Source: Paulownia fortunei | Taxonomy: Eukaryota; Streptophyta; Magnoliopsida; Lamiales; Paulowniaceae | Direction of reading: 5' to 3' | Assembly: GCA_019321725.1 (NCBI GenBank) | Contig: CM033120.1 | Coordinates: 15,530,278 to 15,594,277, forward strand | DNA length: 64,000 nt | Shown: positions 54,001-64,000 of the stretch, in pieces | Numbering within the stretch: the stretch's first letter is position 1 | Layout: the number at the start of each line of letters is the position of its first letter | Notes under the pieces: model-generated | Databases searched by the model: none | Told to the model about the DNA's origin: nothing | The model's input: only the letters and a program-made list of their open reading frames with translations | Position numbers and translations under genes: made by a program

Positions 54001-57000
54001 AGACAAAGCAAAACGACAAAAAGAAGAACTAAAATGATCATAGGAAACAACGTTAGCAATAGAATACCAAGTGCCAGAACGTTTACCTTTTCGGAGAGCA
54101 ATTGGCAAATCAGTAGAATCACCAGTAGAATACAATAGAGTTGGAGATAGCTCTAGAGCACAACGGATTTGTAAAGCTTTTCGCCTAGTGTAAACTTGCA
54201 ATAGTTTTGAAGGTGAAATAGATGTAGACACAAGATTAGGAAAAGGGATAGACACTTTGTCAGTAGAAACTTTAAAAAATGAGTCGGACTCAAAGAAAGT
54301 TACATTAGCAGAAATAAATCTTTTTTTACCCACTGGATCATAACACTTATACCCTTTTGTGTTCGAGAATACCCCAAGAAAATACAACGAACGGCTCTAG
54401 GAGAAAGCTTATCCATACCAGACACAAAAAGATGAACAAAGCACACAAACCCAAAAATACGAGTAAGAGGAAATAGCGAAGAGTCGGGAAAAAAACATTT
54501 AAAAGGAATATCACCTCTAAGAATAGAAGATGGCATCCTATTAATAAGAAATCCTGCAGTAAGTACAGCATCACTCCAAAAAGATTTAAGCACATTCATT
54601 TGAAGTATAATGGTGCGAGCAACCTCAAGAAGATGTTTGTTTTTACGCTCGGACACACCATTTTGTTGTGGAGTATAAGCACAAGATGTTAGATGAATAA
54701 TTCCATTAGAAGAACAAAAATTGGTGAAATCAGATTTCATATATTCTAAAGCATTATCAGATCTTAATACATGAATATTAGAAGAAAATTGAGTCTTCAT
54801 TTCACTATGAAAGTTTTGAAATACATCAAGAACAGATGACCTGTCTTTTAATAAGTAAATTCATATCATCCTAGAATGATCATCCACAAAGGTAATGAAA
54901 TACCAATAACCTGACACAGTAGAATAACAACAAGGACCCCATACATCTAAATGCACTAAATCAAAAGGACATAAACTTCGACTTTCTTTAGAAGACAATG
55001 ACACTCTGTGATGTTTTCCTAACTAACACGCACCACAATTTATTTCAGAAACAGACTTACTAAAAGACGCAACTTTTTTTAATCAAGAAAGGTTAGGATG
55101 ACCCAACCAACAATGCCAATAATAAGGAGACACATCCCTAACAGCAGCAGCAACAGACGAAGAATCATGAGTAAAATAGTAAACTCCCCCTGACTCAGAG
55201 CCGTGTCCAATCACTGTATTCGTCTGGAGATCCTGGAAAATATAATAAGTAGGAAAGAAAGTAACAGAACAGTTCAAAGATTTTGTAATTTGATTAGCAA
55301 AAGGAAGGTTAAACGATAATTTTTGGACATATAAGACTTGGTTGAGCTCAAGAGAGGAAGTGTAAACGGTACCAAAACCAAACACATTAGAAATAGAACC
55401 ATCAGCAACAGTAATAGGTGAAAGATGTTGACAAGATGTAAATTTTTTTAATTGACGTTAGTCTCCAGTCATATGATTTAATGCACCAAAATCTATTAAC
55501 CAAGAATTACCTGAGAAGGCAGCAAGTGTCCCAATACTTGATTGGAGAGCATGGAAGGCAATAGAACTTGATTGAGAGTGAAACAACTTATCATACTCCT
55601 CCTTAGAGATCTGAGTAACATCTTCAAGAATATTCGAATAAGAAGTAGATCCATTAGAAGCAATTGTAACAGTAGCTAGGGGCATTGGACAACTTAGCAC
55701 CTTTGGTAGCCCAATCAGGTTTACCATGCTTATCCCAACATCGATCCACAGTATGCCTTGGTTTACCACAAAACTCACATAACCTATCACGACCTTTACC
55801 TATTCCAATACCACGTGCACGACCACGTGCAACCATGGCAGAATGCTCAAGATCCACACCAAGGAAGGATAAGGTTAGAGAGGCAAATTGAAAGCGAGAG
55901 AAAGCAGATTGAAGTGTAGGCATGGTACTGTCCCCAAGCAATTAACTCATAAGAGTGTTATATTGATCATTTAGATTCATTAGAAAACCACAGACAAATA
56001 GGTTTTCCCATTGACACTTTTGAGTCTCCAAATTAGTAGAAAGAGGCTGAAGCTCGCTAAATTCATTGATAATCCCTCTATAGGCAGTAAAGAATTCTGG
56101 GAGGGACCTCTCACCTTGTTTGTTACCAAGAAGTTGTTGAAACAAAGAGAATATACGAGAATTATTACCATCATTAAAAAACATCTCTCTGATGGCATCC
56201 CACATCTCTTTAGCAGTTGATGCCATACAAACAGAGGCAGCAATCTTAGGTTCCAAGGAATTCAACATCCATGTCTTTACCGCAAATCAGACTGATGCCA
56301 TGCTGCATACTTGGAATCCTTAGAATCCAATATTTTATCAACAAGATGATGATCACAACCTTGGGAACCCAAAAAAGTACGAAAAGCTTGGGACCAAAGA
56401 GCATAATTCCTTTCATTAAACTTCATTATTGTACCAACAGAAACACGCAGATCTGATGTAGACATGCTATCCATCATCTTAACAATTACCACAAGGCACA
56501 CAACCTCAAACACAAAGGCATAAAGTGATCAATCACACAAGAGAGGATTGATCTACTCTAAAAAAAATATATATATGAAAGAATACATAAGACGGCTAAG
56601 GTTAGAGTTAAACCCGCTCTGATACCATGTTCAAAAAACAGTAAACTAGGGCAGGAAAAAATCATTTGTATATTCTGTATGTATGTTTAGCTACATCCTA
56701 GTTGAGATATATATAGACAAAAGTCCTATATAAGGAAGATAACTATACAAGAATAAAAAACTATAAATCAGCCTATAAACTAGGCACTAATATTGTTGTC
56801 CTATCTTTTCCTAATATACAATTAGTTGGGCCCTATATTACAATACTAACATGCATAAATCAACAGGAATAACAACAACTGAATGCTGAGATTTGTCAGT
56901 GAAAGGGTCAGGTCATGAAAGGCTTGAACTGGAAAACTGAGTAGGTTCTAAGTTCCTAGCCCTGCTAGAAGAACCTTCTTTTTCAAAACTTGACTCTCCA

Positions 57001-59856
57001 GCAAAGGTAGTGTTTAAATAGTTCTAAGCTTTAAGAGAGTTCGGGCTTCACTCTCCCCCTCCAGGGCCTAATCCATAAACATATGCAACACAATGGCAAG
57101 CATTTGAAGACGCATAAACCAACCGTAAACCATGCATCAGTGGACAATTAATATTTCCTTCTTTGTCCTAAACATATTTTCCTCTATATATTGAAAATTC
57201 CCCACTCACAGTGGCAATGAGTATTTTGATAAATCCTTTTCTCCTTCAATAGTGGTAATTAAATCTATCATCTGTCCTGAAGCAGTTTGAAACTCCACCT
57301 AAAAACATGGCAAATATTGAAGTTAGGATATCTAACGTGGAAAAAAAATTCAAAATCATCTCTACTAATTAGTCATGTTACCTCGTTGAACAAATCCAGC
57401 AGATCCACATAGTAAGGCTTTTCTCTGAAGTGCTTCTTGATAATTCTAGGGATGTGGTTCCGAAGCATGATTCCATCATTTACGGCAATCATACCAACCT
57501 AGAACATGAAGTTCATTCAAGGTGAATGGCTCGGTGCTTAAAGCCAAAAAGATTACAACTATCTGCATTAAGCACAAACCTTGGGGACTCGAAACCAACA
57601 TGGTTGACCACGCCGGGTGTGAGAATTATCCATAATATCATCAAGGACAAGAAAATATGCCTGAAGCTGCCATTTCCAATGTATATAATCAGATCCTAGT
57701 GCAGCAAAATGTCCAATTGGAAAAGAAGTTCTGCTGCTCAGAACAAGCATAGAAGTATCTTTTAACGTACCCATTCAATACACCAGCCCAGAGCACTAGC
57801 AAGAAACACTTCATCTTCAGTTAGGTCTTTACCTTCTTTTAGTAATTTATAGCTATCAAGAACTGAAAGGCCTCGGTTTAACTTTCCTGCAAACCATTAC
57901 TCAGTCTTTAGGACAAAATACTTCTATAGGTGAAAATATCAGACACAACTTATATCTCATATTTAGAGCAGAACGTGTTGTTCAGGGAAATGATACCTCC
58001 AGGCACATTGTAGTCCAGCATCTGCCACAGATAAAATGTGAAGCCACATCAGGAACCACTAATAAGCAGCATTATTAAGGATAGTTCGTAAGTTTAGTCA
58101 ACATTCCTTATCGATGTTCTATAATTACATGATATCAATAACTATCAAAATAGTAGGAACCAGTTTTGTTTGAGACTCAAAAGTCAAATTCATAATTGGA
58201 GAAAATTAAGAAAGAAGAAAAATAATGTTTCTATCACCCAATAATAAATCGTGATATAAGTTCAACAAATTGTATGTATTGTTGTGAAGTTGAATATCTG
58301 TGCACAAAGACACAGTCAAATTCAAGCGTGATGGATAGGACATGGCAAAACAGTATCATAATTTTTTTGGTCTGAGCACTATCATTGAAAATTCCCAAAG
58401 CATTTTCAGAAACTTTCACAAATCTTGAATTTGAACAACTTATGTTTTCATGTAACTGTTACATAAACGTTGATGTGTTGTCTTCATGTATATTTGCAGA
58501 TTTGTGATCCTTTTTTTTTTTTGTTAAGGGGAAAACTATTATTCAAAGGAAGGGGAAGACTCTAATTATCAAAGAAAAGGAAAAAAACAAGACATTTGGG
58601 ATAATAAAATATTAGAAATTAAAAGTCATAATTTGAAAACAGGTGTCTAATACATATGGCCATCTAAGGAGGTCAAGAAAAGAAGGGGGAAATGAACAGT
58701 GGAAGCCAATTAAGAAGCCCCATTATGCCGAAGAGTCAAAAAGATGATCAATAGAAGCCTATTAAAATGCCCCCAAGATGCCAAAGAAGAAACAAGAAAT
58801 AAGAACGAAGCTTTCAAATGTTATATGAAGTTAAGCATTCCAAAGAATGCAAGGTATAAAGCTCTAAGTTGAGGGGGGGAAGAAACACTTTATCTTGCTT
58901 GATAAAATCTTGATGCAAATGCAATAGAAACTACGGTAATTTTACCGCTTTGAGTAAATTATACTCTCATTCCTCCTGTAAAATCAATGATTTCAATTCT
59001 CAAAAAGGTAAATCAACCACTTATACAAAACAATGCTGTCAAAAATTGTAGGTATTACAACTTCACCATAAACAAAGTATGCTGCACAAAAGATGATCAT
59101 TCCAAATTCAAGCAAAAGGATACTACGTTCACTTCAGAGGAACTAAGCACCTTTGTGTGCAAAAGTATATTCTACACAATTGCCAATTCCATCACCAAAC
59201 AACCACCCACATCCATGTTGAGCAATGTTATGGTCACTTGGAGCTGACTGGCAACATTGATCTGAGCCACAGATGCAATACACTCTCCATATCATGCACA
59301 CATGCCCATCATTCTGAAAGCACCTTTCTAAAAAGTAGAAGCATCTCAGTCTTTCATGAATCTCTGAATTTCTCTCATTATCTGTCTAAGATTTGGGTTT
59401 GCTCATTGCAAAAGCAAGAGTTATTCTATTGCGAGTTCCTCCATGTAACATTCCGGAAAGCCATGACATAAAGATTCAGATATCTTAGAAAATCAAGAGT
59501 AGACACCTTCATACCATGCATTCAATTGGGTTTCCACCAATATATGCCATGATTCATATTTGTTTCACAGATAGAGAAATCCAATCAGCACCCAATGTTC
59601 AAATTTCATATCAGAAAAGTATAGTAAAAGCAAAATTTGAGCAGAATTTCAGCACCCCATATGTGACATTCCATGATTAAACAGAAACGAAAGAGAAACA
59701 AAAAAAGACAATTAATAAACTGACCCGCTCGACCCATTGGCGAGAATCATCGGTCCATTCGAAGGCAGGGTCATTCAGGAGCTCGGATTTGAGCACCGAG
59801 TACACCCCAAGAAATGCCGTCCTCAGATCCGACTGCGTCCCATTCAGATTTGCCAT
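51029..59856 (-). CDS. FPS: Farnesyl diphosphate synthase
   Basis: The enzyme condenses DMAPP/GPP with IPP to make farnesyl diphosphate, the cytosolic branch point to sterols, sesquiterpenes and protein prenylation. Eleven coding exons: 59725-59856, 57997-58021, 57771-57886, 57580-57666, 57382-57498, 57210-57298, 52065-52116, 51889-51984, 51493-51537, 51323-51412, 51029-51229. They sum to 1,050 bases, 349 aa, the plant FPS size. The first aspartate-rich motif DDIMD lies at about residues 100-104 with the downstream RRGQPCW, the second DDYLD at about 239-243, and the C-terminus ends [11 protein letters not shown], as in other plant FPS. The ATG at 59854-59856 adds a few residues before the usual start. 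Exon 2 is only 25 bases. Intron 6 (52117-57209) is inflated to 5.1 kb by a copia element in the same orientation; the coding frame is untouched. Confidence 0.96.
52220..52443 (-). repeat. 3' LTR of the copia element
   Basis: A 224-bp direct repeat of 56628-56851 differing at four bases. It starts TGTTCAAAAAACAG on the plus strand and ends ACTAACA. As the element reads on the minus strand this is its 3' LTR. Confidence 0.97.
52444..52454 (-). other. Polypurine tract
   Basis: On the minus strand TTGAGGAGGAG directly precedes the TGTTAG start of the 3' LTR. This is the expected position and composition of the plus-strand primer. Confidence 0.85.
52560..55385 (-). pseudogene. copia pol remnant (integrase, reverse transcriptase, RNase H)
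   Basis: Minus-strand blocks in order: a GAG-pre-integrase zinc-finger segment ([13 protein letters not shown], near 55085-55130), integrase core with [21 protein letters not shown] (54300-54800), reverse transcriptase including [11 protein letters not shown] (53722-53934) and the catalytic YVDD motif near 53400, then RNase H with [18 protein letters not shown] and [11 protein letters not shown] (52657-52900). In-frame stops are seen at 55083-55085, 55023-55025, 54861-54863, 53527-53529 and 53329-53331, and a frameshift near 52660 in RNase H. The gene is therefore dead. Confidence 0.9.
55458..56477 (-). pseudogene. copia gag-protease remnant
   Basis: Gag starts at the ATG at 56475-56477 (MMDSMSTSD) and contains [19 protein letters not shown]. 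The frame breaks near 56277 (shift) and meets a stop at 55942-55944. A retroviral-type zinc knuckle [15 protein letters not shown] (CX2CX4HX4C) follows, then the protease region with [13 protein letters not shown]. In that region the catalytic triad normally D-S/T-G reads D-F-G, which would inactivate the protease. Another stop lies at 55458-55460. Confidence 0.88.
56616..56627 (-). other. Primer-binding site (initiator tRNA-Met)
   Basis: TGGTATCAGAGC on the minus strand starts directly after the 5' LTR. It is the standard copia priming site, complementary to the 3' end of initiator tRNA-Met. Confidence 0.92.
56628..56851 (-). repeat. 5' LTR of the copia element
   Basis: Partner of 52220-52443. 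It contains TATATAG and TCTATATATATC promoter-like stretches on the minus strand and is followed by the second copy of the TGCAT target-site duplication at 56852-56856. Confidence 0.97.
58022..59724 (-). other. FPS intron 1 (1.7 kb)
   Basis: The intron starts CGG|GTCAGT and ends GTGGCAG|ATGCTGG. A segment at about 58510-58870 opens with a T run followed by GGGGAAAACTATTATTCAAAG and is AG-rich; it could be a decayed retroelement tail, but I see no coding remains. The plus-strand frames 58987-59471 look like chance. Confidence 0.6.
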
Positions 59857-59999
59857 CTCTTCACCGGAGAACTGAGGAATACACCGGCAGAAAAAAAAGA
59901 ACAGAGTGAGAAGAAATCAAAAAATGCCACCTTTGTTTTGAATTGTACTTGGGTTGGAGAGGGAGTTCCCTCTGCTTCTGTAGTACCTGGCAAATCGCA

Positions 60000-62900
60000 A
60001 AGTAAGAAACTCACATCACATGCATTTGTCTTATTTCGGAGGGCCACAAATTGTTTGAATTGGTCACATTTGAATTTGCACTACCAAATTTGGGTCTGTT
60101 ACTGCCCTCCCAATTATGAAGAAATGGGGGGGATTGGGGTGTTATTCTCTGACTTGATGAAGCCTATATCTGGAAATTAAGGATTCACATGTGATCCTCA
60201 TTGGCATTGAAACCATTGAATACTGAACACGTGTTGATTGATGTATTGGTGGAAATTGGGATTACCTTTATGAAATGGGGGTCCGCATATGTTATATTCA
60301 TATCAACAATTAGATGACGTACACTTAATATATATTTTATTATATATTTATATATGTTACTCATATATATATATATATATATATGTGATAAGGTATATAT
60401 TTATTGCGTTGTAAAATCCCTAAATCATGAATTATGAACAATGAAGAGATCTCTATTTTGTTTGATCTTCATTTTTGGTTGTCAATTTTTTTGGGATTAA
60501 CATACATGGGAATAGGGTGCAGGATTTTTCAATTTGTTTATTGGATTAGTCATTAATTAAGAACCAAATATGGGACAAATATTCAGAATATTATTGATTT
60601 CTTTTCACATTTCTATACCCACAAACTTTTAGTTTTTATTTTTCTTTTGATAATTGTAACCCATCTCCAATATTTTGTTAGTGTTGGTAATTAATAATTC
60701 ATTTTGCGAAAAAAATTAAATATTATGAGAAAATAACTAAATTTGATATTAGGAATGACAATGGGATGAATTTGGTACAAATTTGTCAAAATTCAAAATC
60801 CGTTCTATCAAAATTTGAAGGACCCAATACCGGCCCTACCCCGGACCTGTTGGGTCAGGGTCAAATCTGTTAAACCTATTAAACTTATTTTATAATTTTA
60901 AAAATATTAAAAAATATTTAAAAAAAAATAACATCACTAATTTTTTTTAAAAATATATTTTTTAAAATATAATATTATATAAATACATATATATTAAAAT
61001 AAAAAATAAATTAATTAATTAAAATGGGTGAATTCGAAATAGGTCGAGTTTGAAAATAAAAAATAAAGAGTCATTCCAAACTCGTTCATAACTTCACAAA
61101 TCAGCCTCAATCGTGTACGAATTTGAGACCAACTCGCACCCATTACCATTTCTACTAGATCGTATTAGTGTAACCTTTACTCCTATTGAATAAATATTGT
61201 AAGAAAGTTCGCAGACAATAAAATTTGATCTAAGAAGAATTGTGTTACTTTATATAATTTTATGGAAAGGTACAAAAGTGGAAGCAGTGTCACAATTAAA
61301 AAAAAAAACGTTAATTTAAAGAAACAATAATGATGAAAGCTTCAACATGAATAGAAGCAAAATAAAATATAAGCACTCTTTCCCAAATTTAATATGGAAC
61401 TTTGCAATATAGAACTTTATTTCTTAGTTAAAAATTATATTTCTAAAATTATAATTTTAATTAAAGTGATGAAGTGATATTATTATTTCTCAATTATTAT
61501 TTTTTTAGAACAATGATATAAAGATGCATAATTTTCAACTATTCTCTAATAATAGTGGGTAGGTTACGCATTTAGCTAAGTGTTGGCGACGCCGACTCAT
61601 GGGCTTGGCCAAGTGGCACAAGTCTGCTGATAAGAGTATGAAGAAACTCGATTTCTCCACTTAATTTATACAAAGACATTAAAATTAAATATCATACTGA
61701 ATTAATTAAACTAAAACTAGAGAAAAGTATCAATATTTCATTTAATTCATCAAATCAATGTTATTTTAAGGAGAGATTAACCTATCCATTTATGAACTTT
61801 CATAAATAAAAGTCCTAAATCTTGTAAAACTCAACAACAAACTAAAATTATAGGAATCCTAATTAATGAAAATAATCACTAGTAATATTCCATTATCTTA
61901 CTACCACATCTTGCCTTGACATATCGAAGAAAGATAAAAACTAATTTTTTTTATATTATTTTTATTAAAATTATTGAAAAAGTAGCCGCGTCTTCACTCT
62001 CAATCCAAAATAACTAAATGACTGATTTTGTTAATAAAAATTAATATTTCAAACATAATATTTTATTTTGAGATATTTCACAATAGTAAATATAAAAAGA
62101 TGGAGTACTATGATCTTTCAAAGGCATTAGAATATATAATGACTGAATATATCCCTCGATTGATATATTCAATAGATTAAAAAATAAATTTAAAAAAAAG
62201 TAAAGTATTGGAGAAATTCATAGTTACCGTAATATAAAAATATCTACCTAATTGGTTCCAAAAATTAATGAAAAACAGATGAGAGGCGGAAAAATGGGAC
62301 CATGTTTCACATGCAAAATCATGTGCATAGGTGATAGCAGGACTATACAAATTTGAGAATGGACCACCGTAGAGAATTAAAATACTTAAAATTATTATAT
62401 CATTTATTTCCCAAGACTGCATGTGCCGAGGCACGGCCAAGCTCGTCCATCCATGGCTGGAGCTTTGCGAATTGGCGTTTTCTCTTGTTCCATATTTTTT
62501 TATTTATATAAAATAATTATAACAGTTAAATCTATTAGTTAGGATTCCTTTCTTGTTTATTTTGGTTTCTTTATGCAATTATTTTTTTTTTAAAAACTTA
62601 CGTGTATGGGCTAATCTATAATTATGTATCTAGAATTGGTGATTATTGACCACTGAATTTGTTTTATAGATTATTTTTTTTTTATATTTTTTGTCCATCA
62701 AATATATATTTTCATAATTTTTTTATCGTATCAAAGATTCCTAATTTATTGTGATTGTATGGTGCAAAAATTAATCAAAAATCATAATTTTCATAATTTT
62801 GAACTCTCTTATGTATTGAGCTAAATTAGATGGAGGACTTTAAGATGTCAATTTAGTGAAGTGAAATCATAAGATGTGACACATCATTTCATAATAATTT

Positions 62901-64000
62901 ATGGAAGTGGGTAGTCAAAGATGTGACTGGAATAATGAGAACTTCATAAAAAAAAGAGAGAAAAAAAAGGGGAATCCTATTCATGGATACCTAAATTAGG
63001 AGTCAAAACTCTATTGTTTTTTATTTTAAATGGAATTATCAAGGTCAGTGATGGGAACTGGAAATTAGACTTGAATATTTTTAACTAATAAAGAATCAGG
63101 AAGAGACGCGTGGAAAAAAGAATAAGATTGGAATCAACTTTGGAGGCTGGTAGGTAAGATATCAAAATTACCATATTACCCCTAAAAGTTATAGAAATAC
63201 CTATTTTGTCCATGAACCCATATTCTTTTCCATGTAGTCCGATCCGATTCGGAGATGAGTCGAACCAACCCGAAAGGAAGACCGTTGATGCTTTGGTTTG
63301 ATAGGACGACAGTATTACGACACTTGGCCCTTAATACGTAGAACAATATTTATCAATCATTATAAATATCTTGTTACACAAAAATATTTATTTCACTTGT
63401 TATTTTTTATTAATTTTCTGAACTAAGTTAATTAAATAATTATAATTGAAAATCATCTCAACAAATCTAATATGTTTAATATGAATAAATATATTAACAA
63501 GTCATATGAATTAAGCATCGAAAATTGAGATCTAAACGAACGAATTTAGGTATATTGATTTTGGTTAAATCTAAGGACTTTATTTGGCCAATATATGTTT
63601 TTGTTTGGTTTTGTGCAGTCGTGTTAAGCTTTCTAGGACTTCTGGCATTCTTGAGTTAGGTGTTCCTGCAAATTAATTGGATAAAAAAGGATTAAAATGG
63701 AGGAAGTTGGTCTTCTACAATATTTATGTCCACTGCTAAATTTATCACTCAGATGTCTCACTTGACTTTTTTTTATAGAAAATAAGAAAAATCAAAATCA
63801 AAATTGTAACTCTTTCTGCTAAAATTAGTCTTCTTTATTAAAAAATAACAATAAAAAGATCTCCACTAATTATTAGACTTTCCATTGAAAAAAATATATA
63901 TGGTGATTTATTTAAGAAAAATCAAGCGGAATTTTAGTACTTAATCAAAGCACATATTTATATGGAACTTGAAGGGCTTAAGACACATTTGCATGAATAA
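60000..64000. other. AT-rich intergenic region
   Basis: Beyond the FPS promoter no gene is visible. It holds a TA microsatellite (about 60365-60384), repeat family B copy 3 (60745-61160) and otherwise AT-rich unique-looking DNA. The open frame 62177-62440 (minus) shows no family resemblance. Confidence 0.5.
60745..61160. repeat. AT-rich dispersed repeat, family B, copy 3
   Basis: It begins AGGAATGACAATGGGATG and ends GCACCCATTACCATTTCT. The reverse complement of the end (AGAAATGGTAATGGG) matches the start at most positions, giving imperfect terminal inverted repeats of about 15 bases. The interior shares ATTAAACTTATTTTATAATT and an AT core with copy 2. A non-autonomous element is likely; no clean target-site duplication was identified. 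Confidence 0.4.

Larger units (their letters stand above)
52220..56851 (-). mobile_element. Ty1/copia LTR retrotransposon inserted in FPS intron 6
   Basis: A complete element of 4,632 bp. Two 224-bp direct LTRs (52220-52443 and 56628-56851) begin TGTT and end AACA and differ at 4 positions. A 5-bp target-site duplication TGCAT flanks it exactly (52215-52219 and 56852-56856). The tRNA-iMet primer-binding site (TGGTATCAGAGC, minus strand) adjoins the high-coordinate LTR and a polypurine tract adjoins the low one, so the element reads on the minus strand, like FPS. Internal order gag, protease, integrase, reverse transcriptase, RNase H is that of Ty1/copia. The coding region carries several stops and at least two frameshifts, so it cannot make full proteins. 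About 1.8% LTR divergence implies a recent insertion. Confidence 0.97.

Noticed and set aside
61590..61690. tRNA- or SINE-like stretch (GGCCAAGTGGCA followed by AAACTCGATTTC)
   Set aside because: The A-box-like part is suggestive, but there is no cloverleaf, no convincing B box and no A-rich tail.

Overview
The window reads as nuclear DNA of a eudicot plant. Every recognisable gene is split by introns with GT..AG ends, the proteins are plant-type orthologues, intergenic DNA is very AT-rich and full of microsatellites and degenerate AT-rich repeats, and a Ty1/copia retrotransposon sits in one intron. Nothing points to bacterial, organellar or viral sequence.

Layout, low to high coordinate. 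All nine protein genes lie on the minus strand; the microRNA gene is the only plus-strand gene. 462-1733: 26S proteasome lid subunit RPN6, with an intron in its 5' leader. 5752-9557: a GAUT4-like galacturonosyltransferase of pectin synthesis, nine coding exons, with a one-base frameshift in a G/C homopolymer at 7110-7114. 12655-13122: a small acidic protein I do not recognise. 14779-18258: Rab2-type GTPase RABB1c. 19121-24275: a raffinose-synthase/alkaline alpha-galactosidase family enzyme (14 exons, one GC-AG intron, plastid-like N-terminal extension). 26962-27240: a MIR160 gene with its own TATA box. 29170-35233: CBL2/CBL3-type calcium sensor. 37501-40066: BTB-NPH3 protein. 47471-49352: NIPP1/PPP1R8-type FHA protein. 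51029-59856: farnesyl diphosphate synthase, whose sixth intron carries a complete 4,632-bp copia element (52220-56851). 60,000-64,000 is AT-rich intergenic DNA.

Coding exons were joined by splice signals, reading phase and protein-family continuity. Each model except the GAUT4-like one gives one uninterrupted frame (RPN6 423 aa, RABB1c 210, RFS family 780, CBL 226, NPH3 592, NIPP1 429, FPS 349). The GAUT4-like model would give about 682 aa if one base were present.

These are mostly housekeeping and signalling genes and do not form a pathway together. The clearest larger-scale signal is conserved gene neighbourhood. From memory, Arabidopsis has FPS1, GAUT4, a NIPP1 homologue and an NPH3-family gene side by side (At5g47770 to At5g47800), and RABB1c next to FPS2 with a MIR160 locus not far away (At4g17170, At4g17190, At4g17788). 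This window appears to combine gene content that Arabidopsis split between two duplicated segments. I found no gene system that looks undescribed. The points most worth checking are the GAUT4 frameshift, the young but coding-dead retrotransposon, the unrecognised acidic protein and two dispersed AT-rich repeat families.
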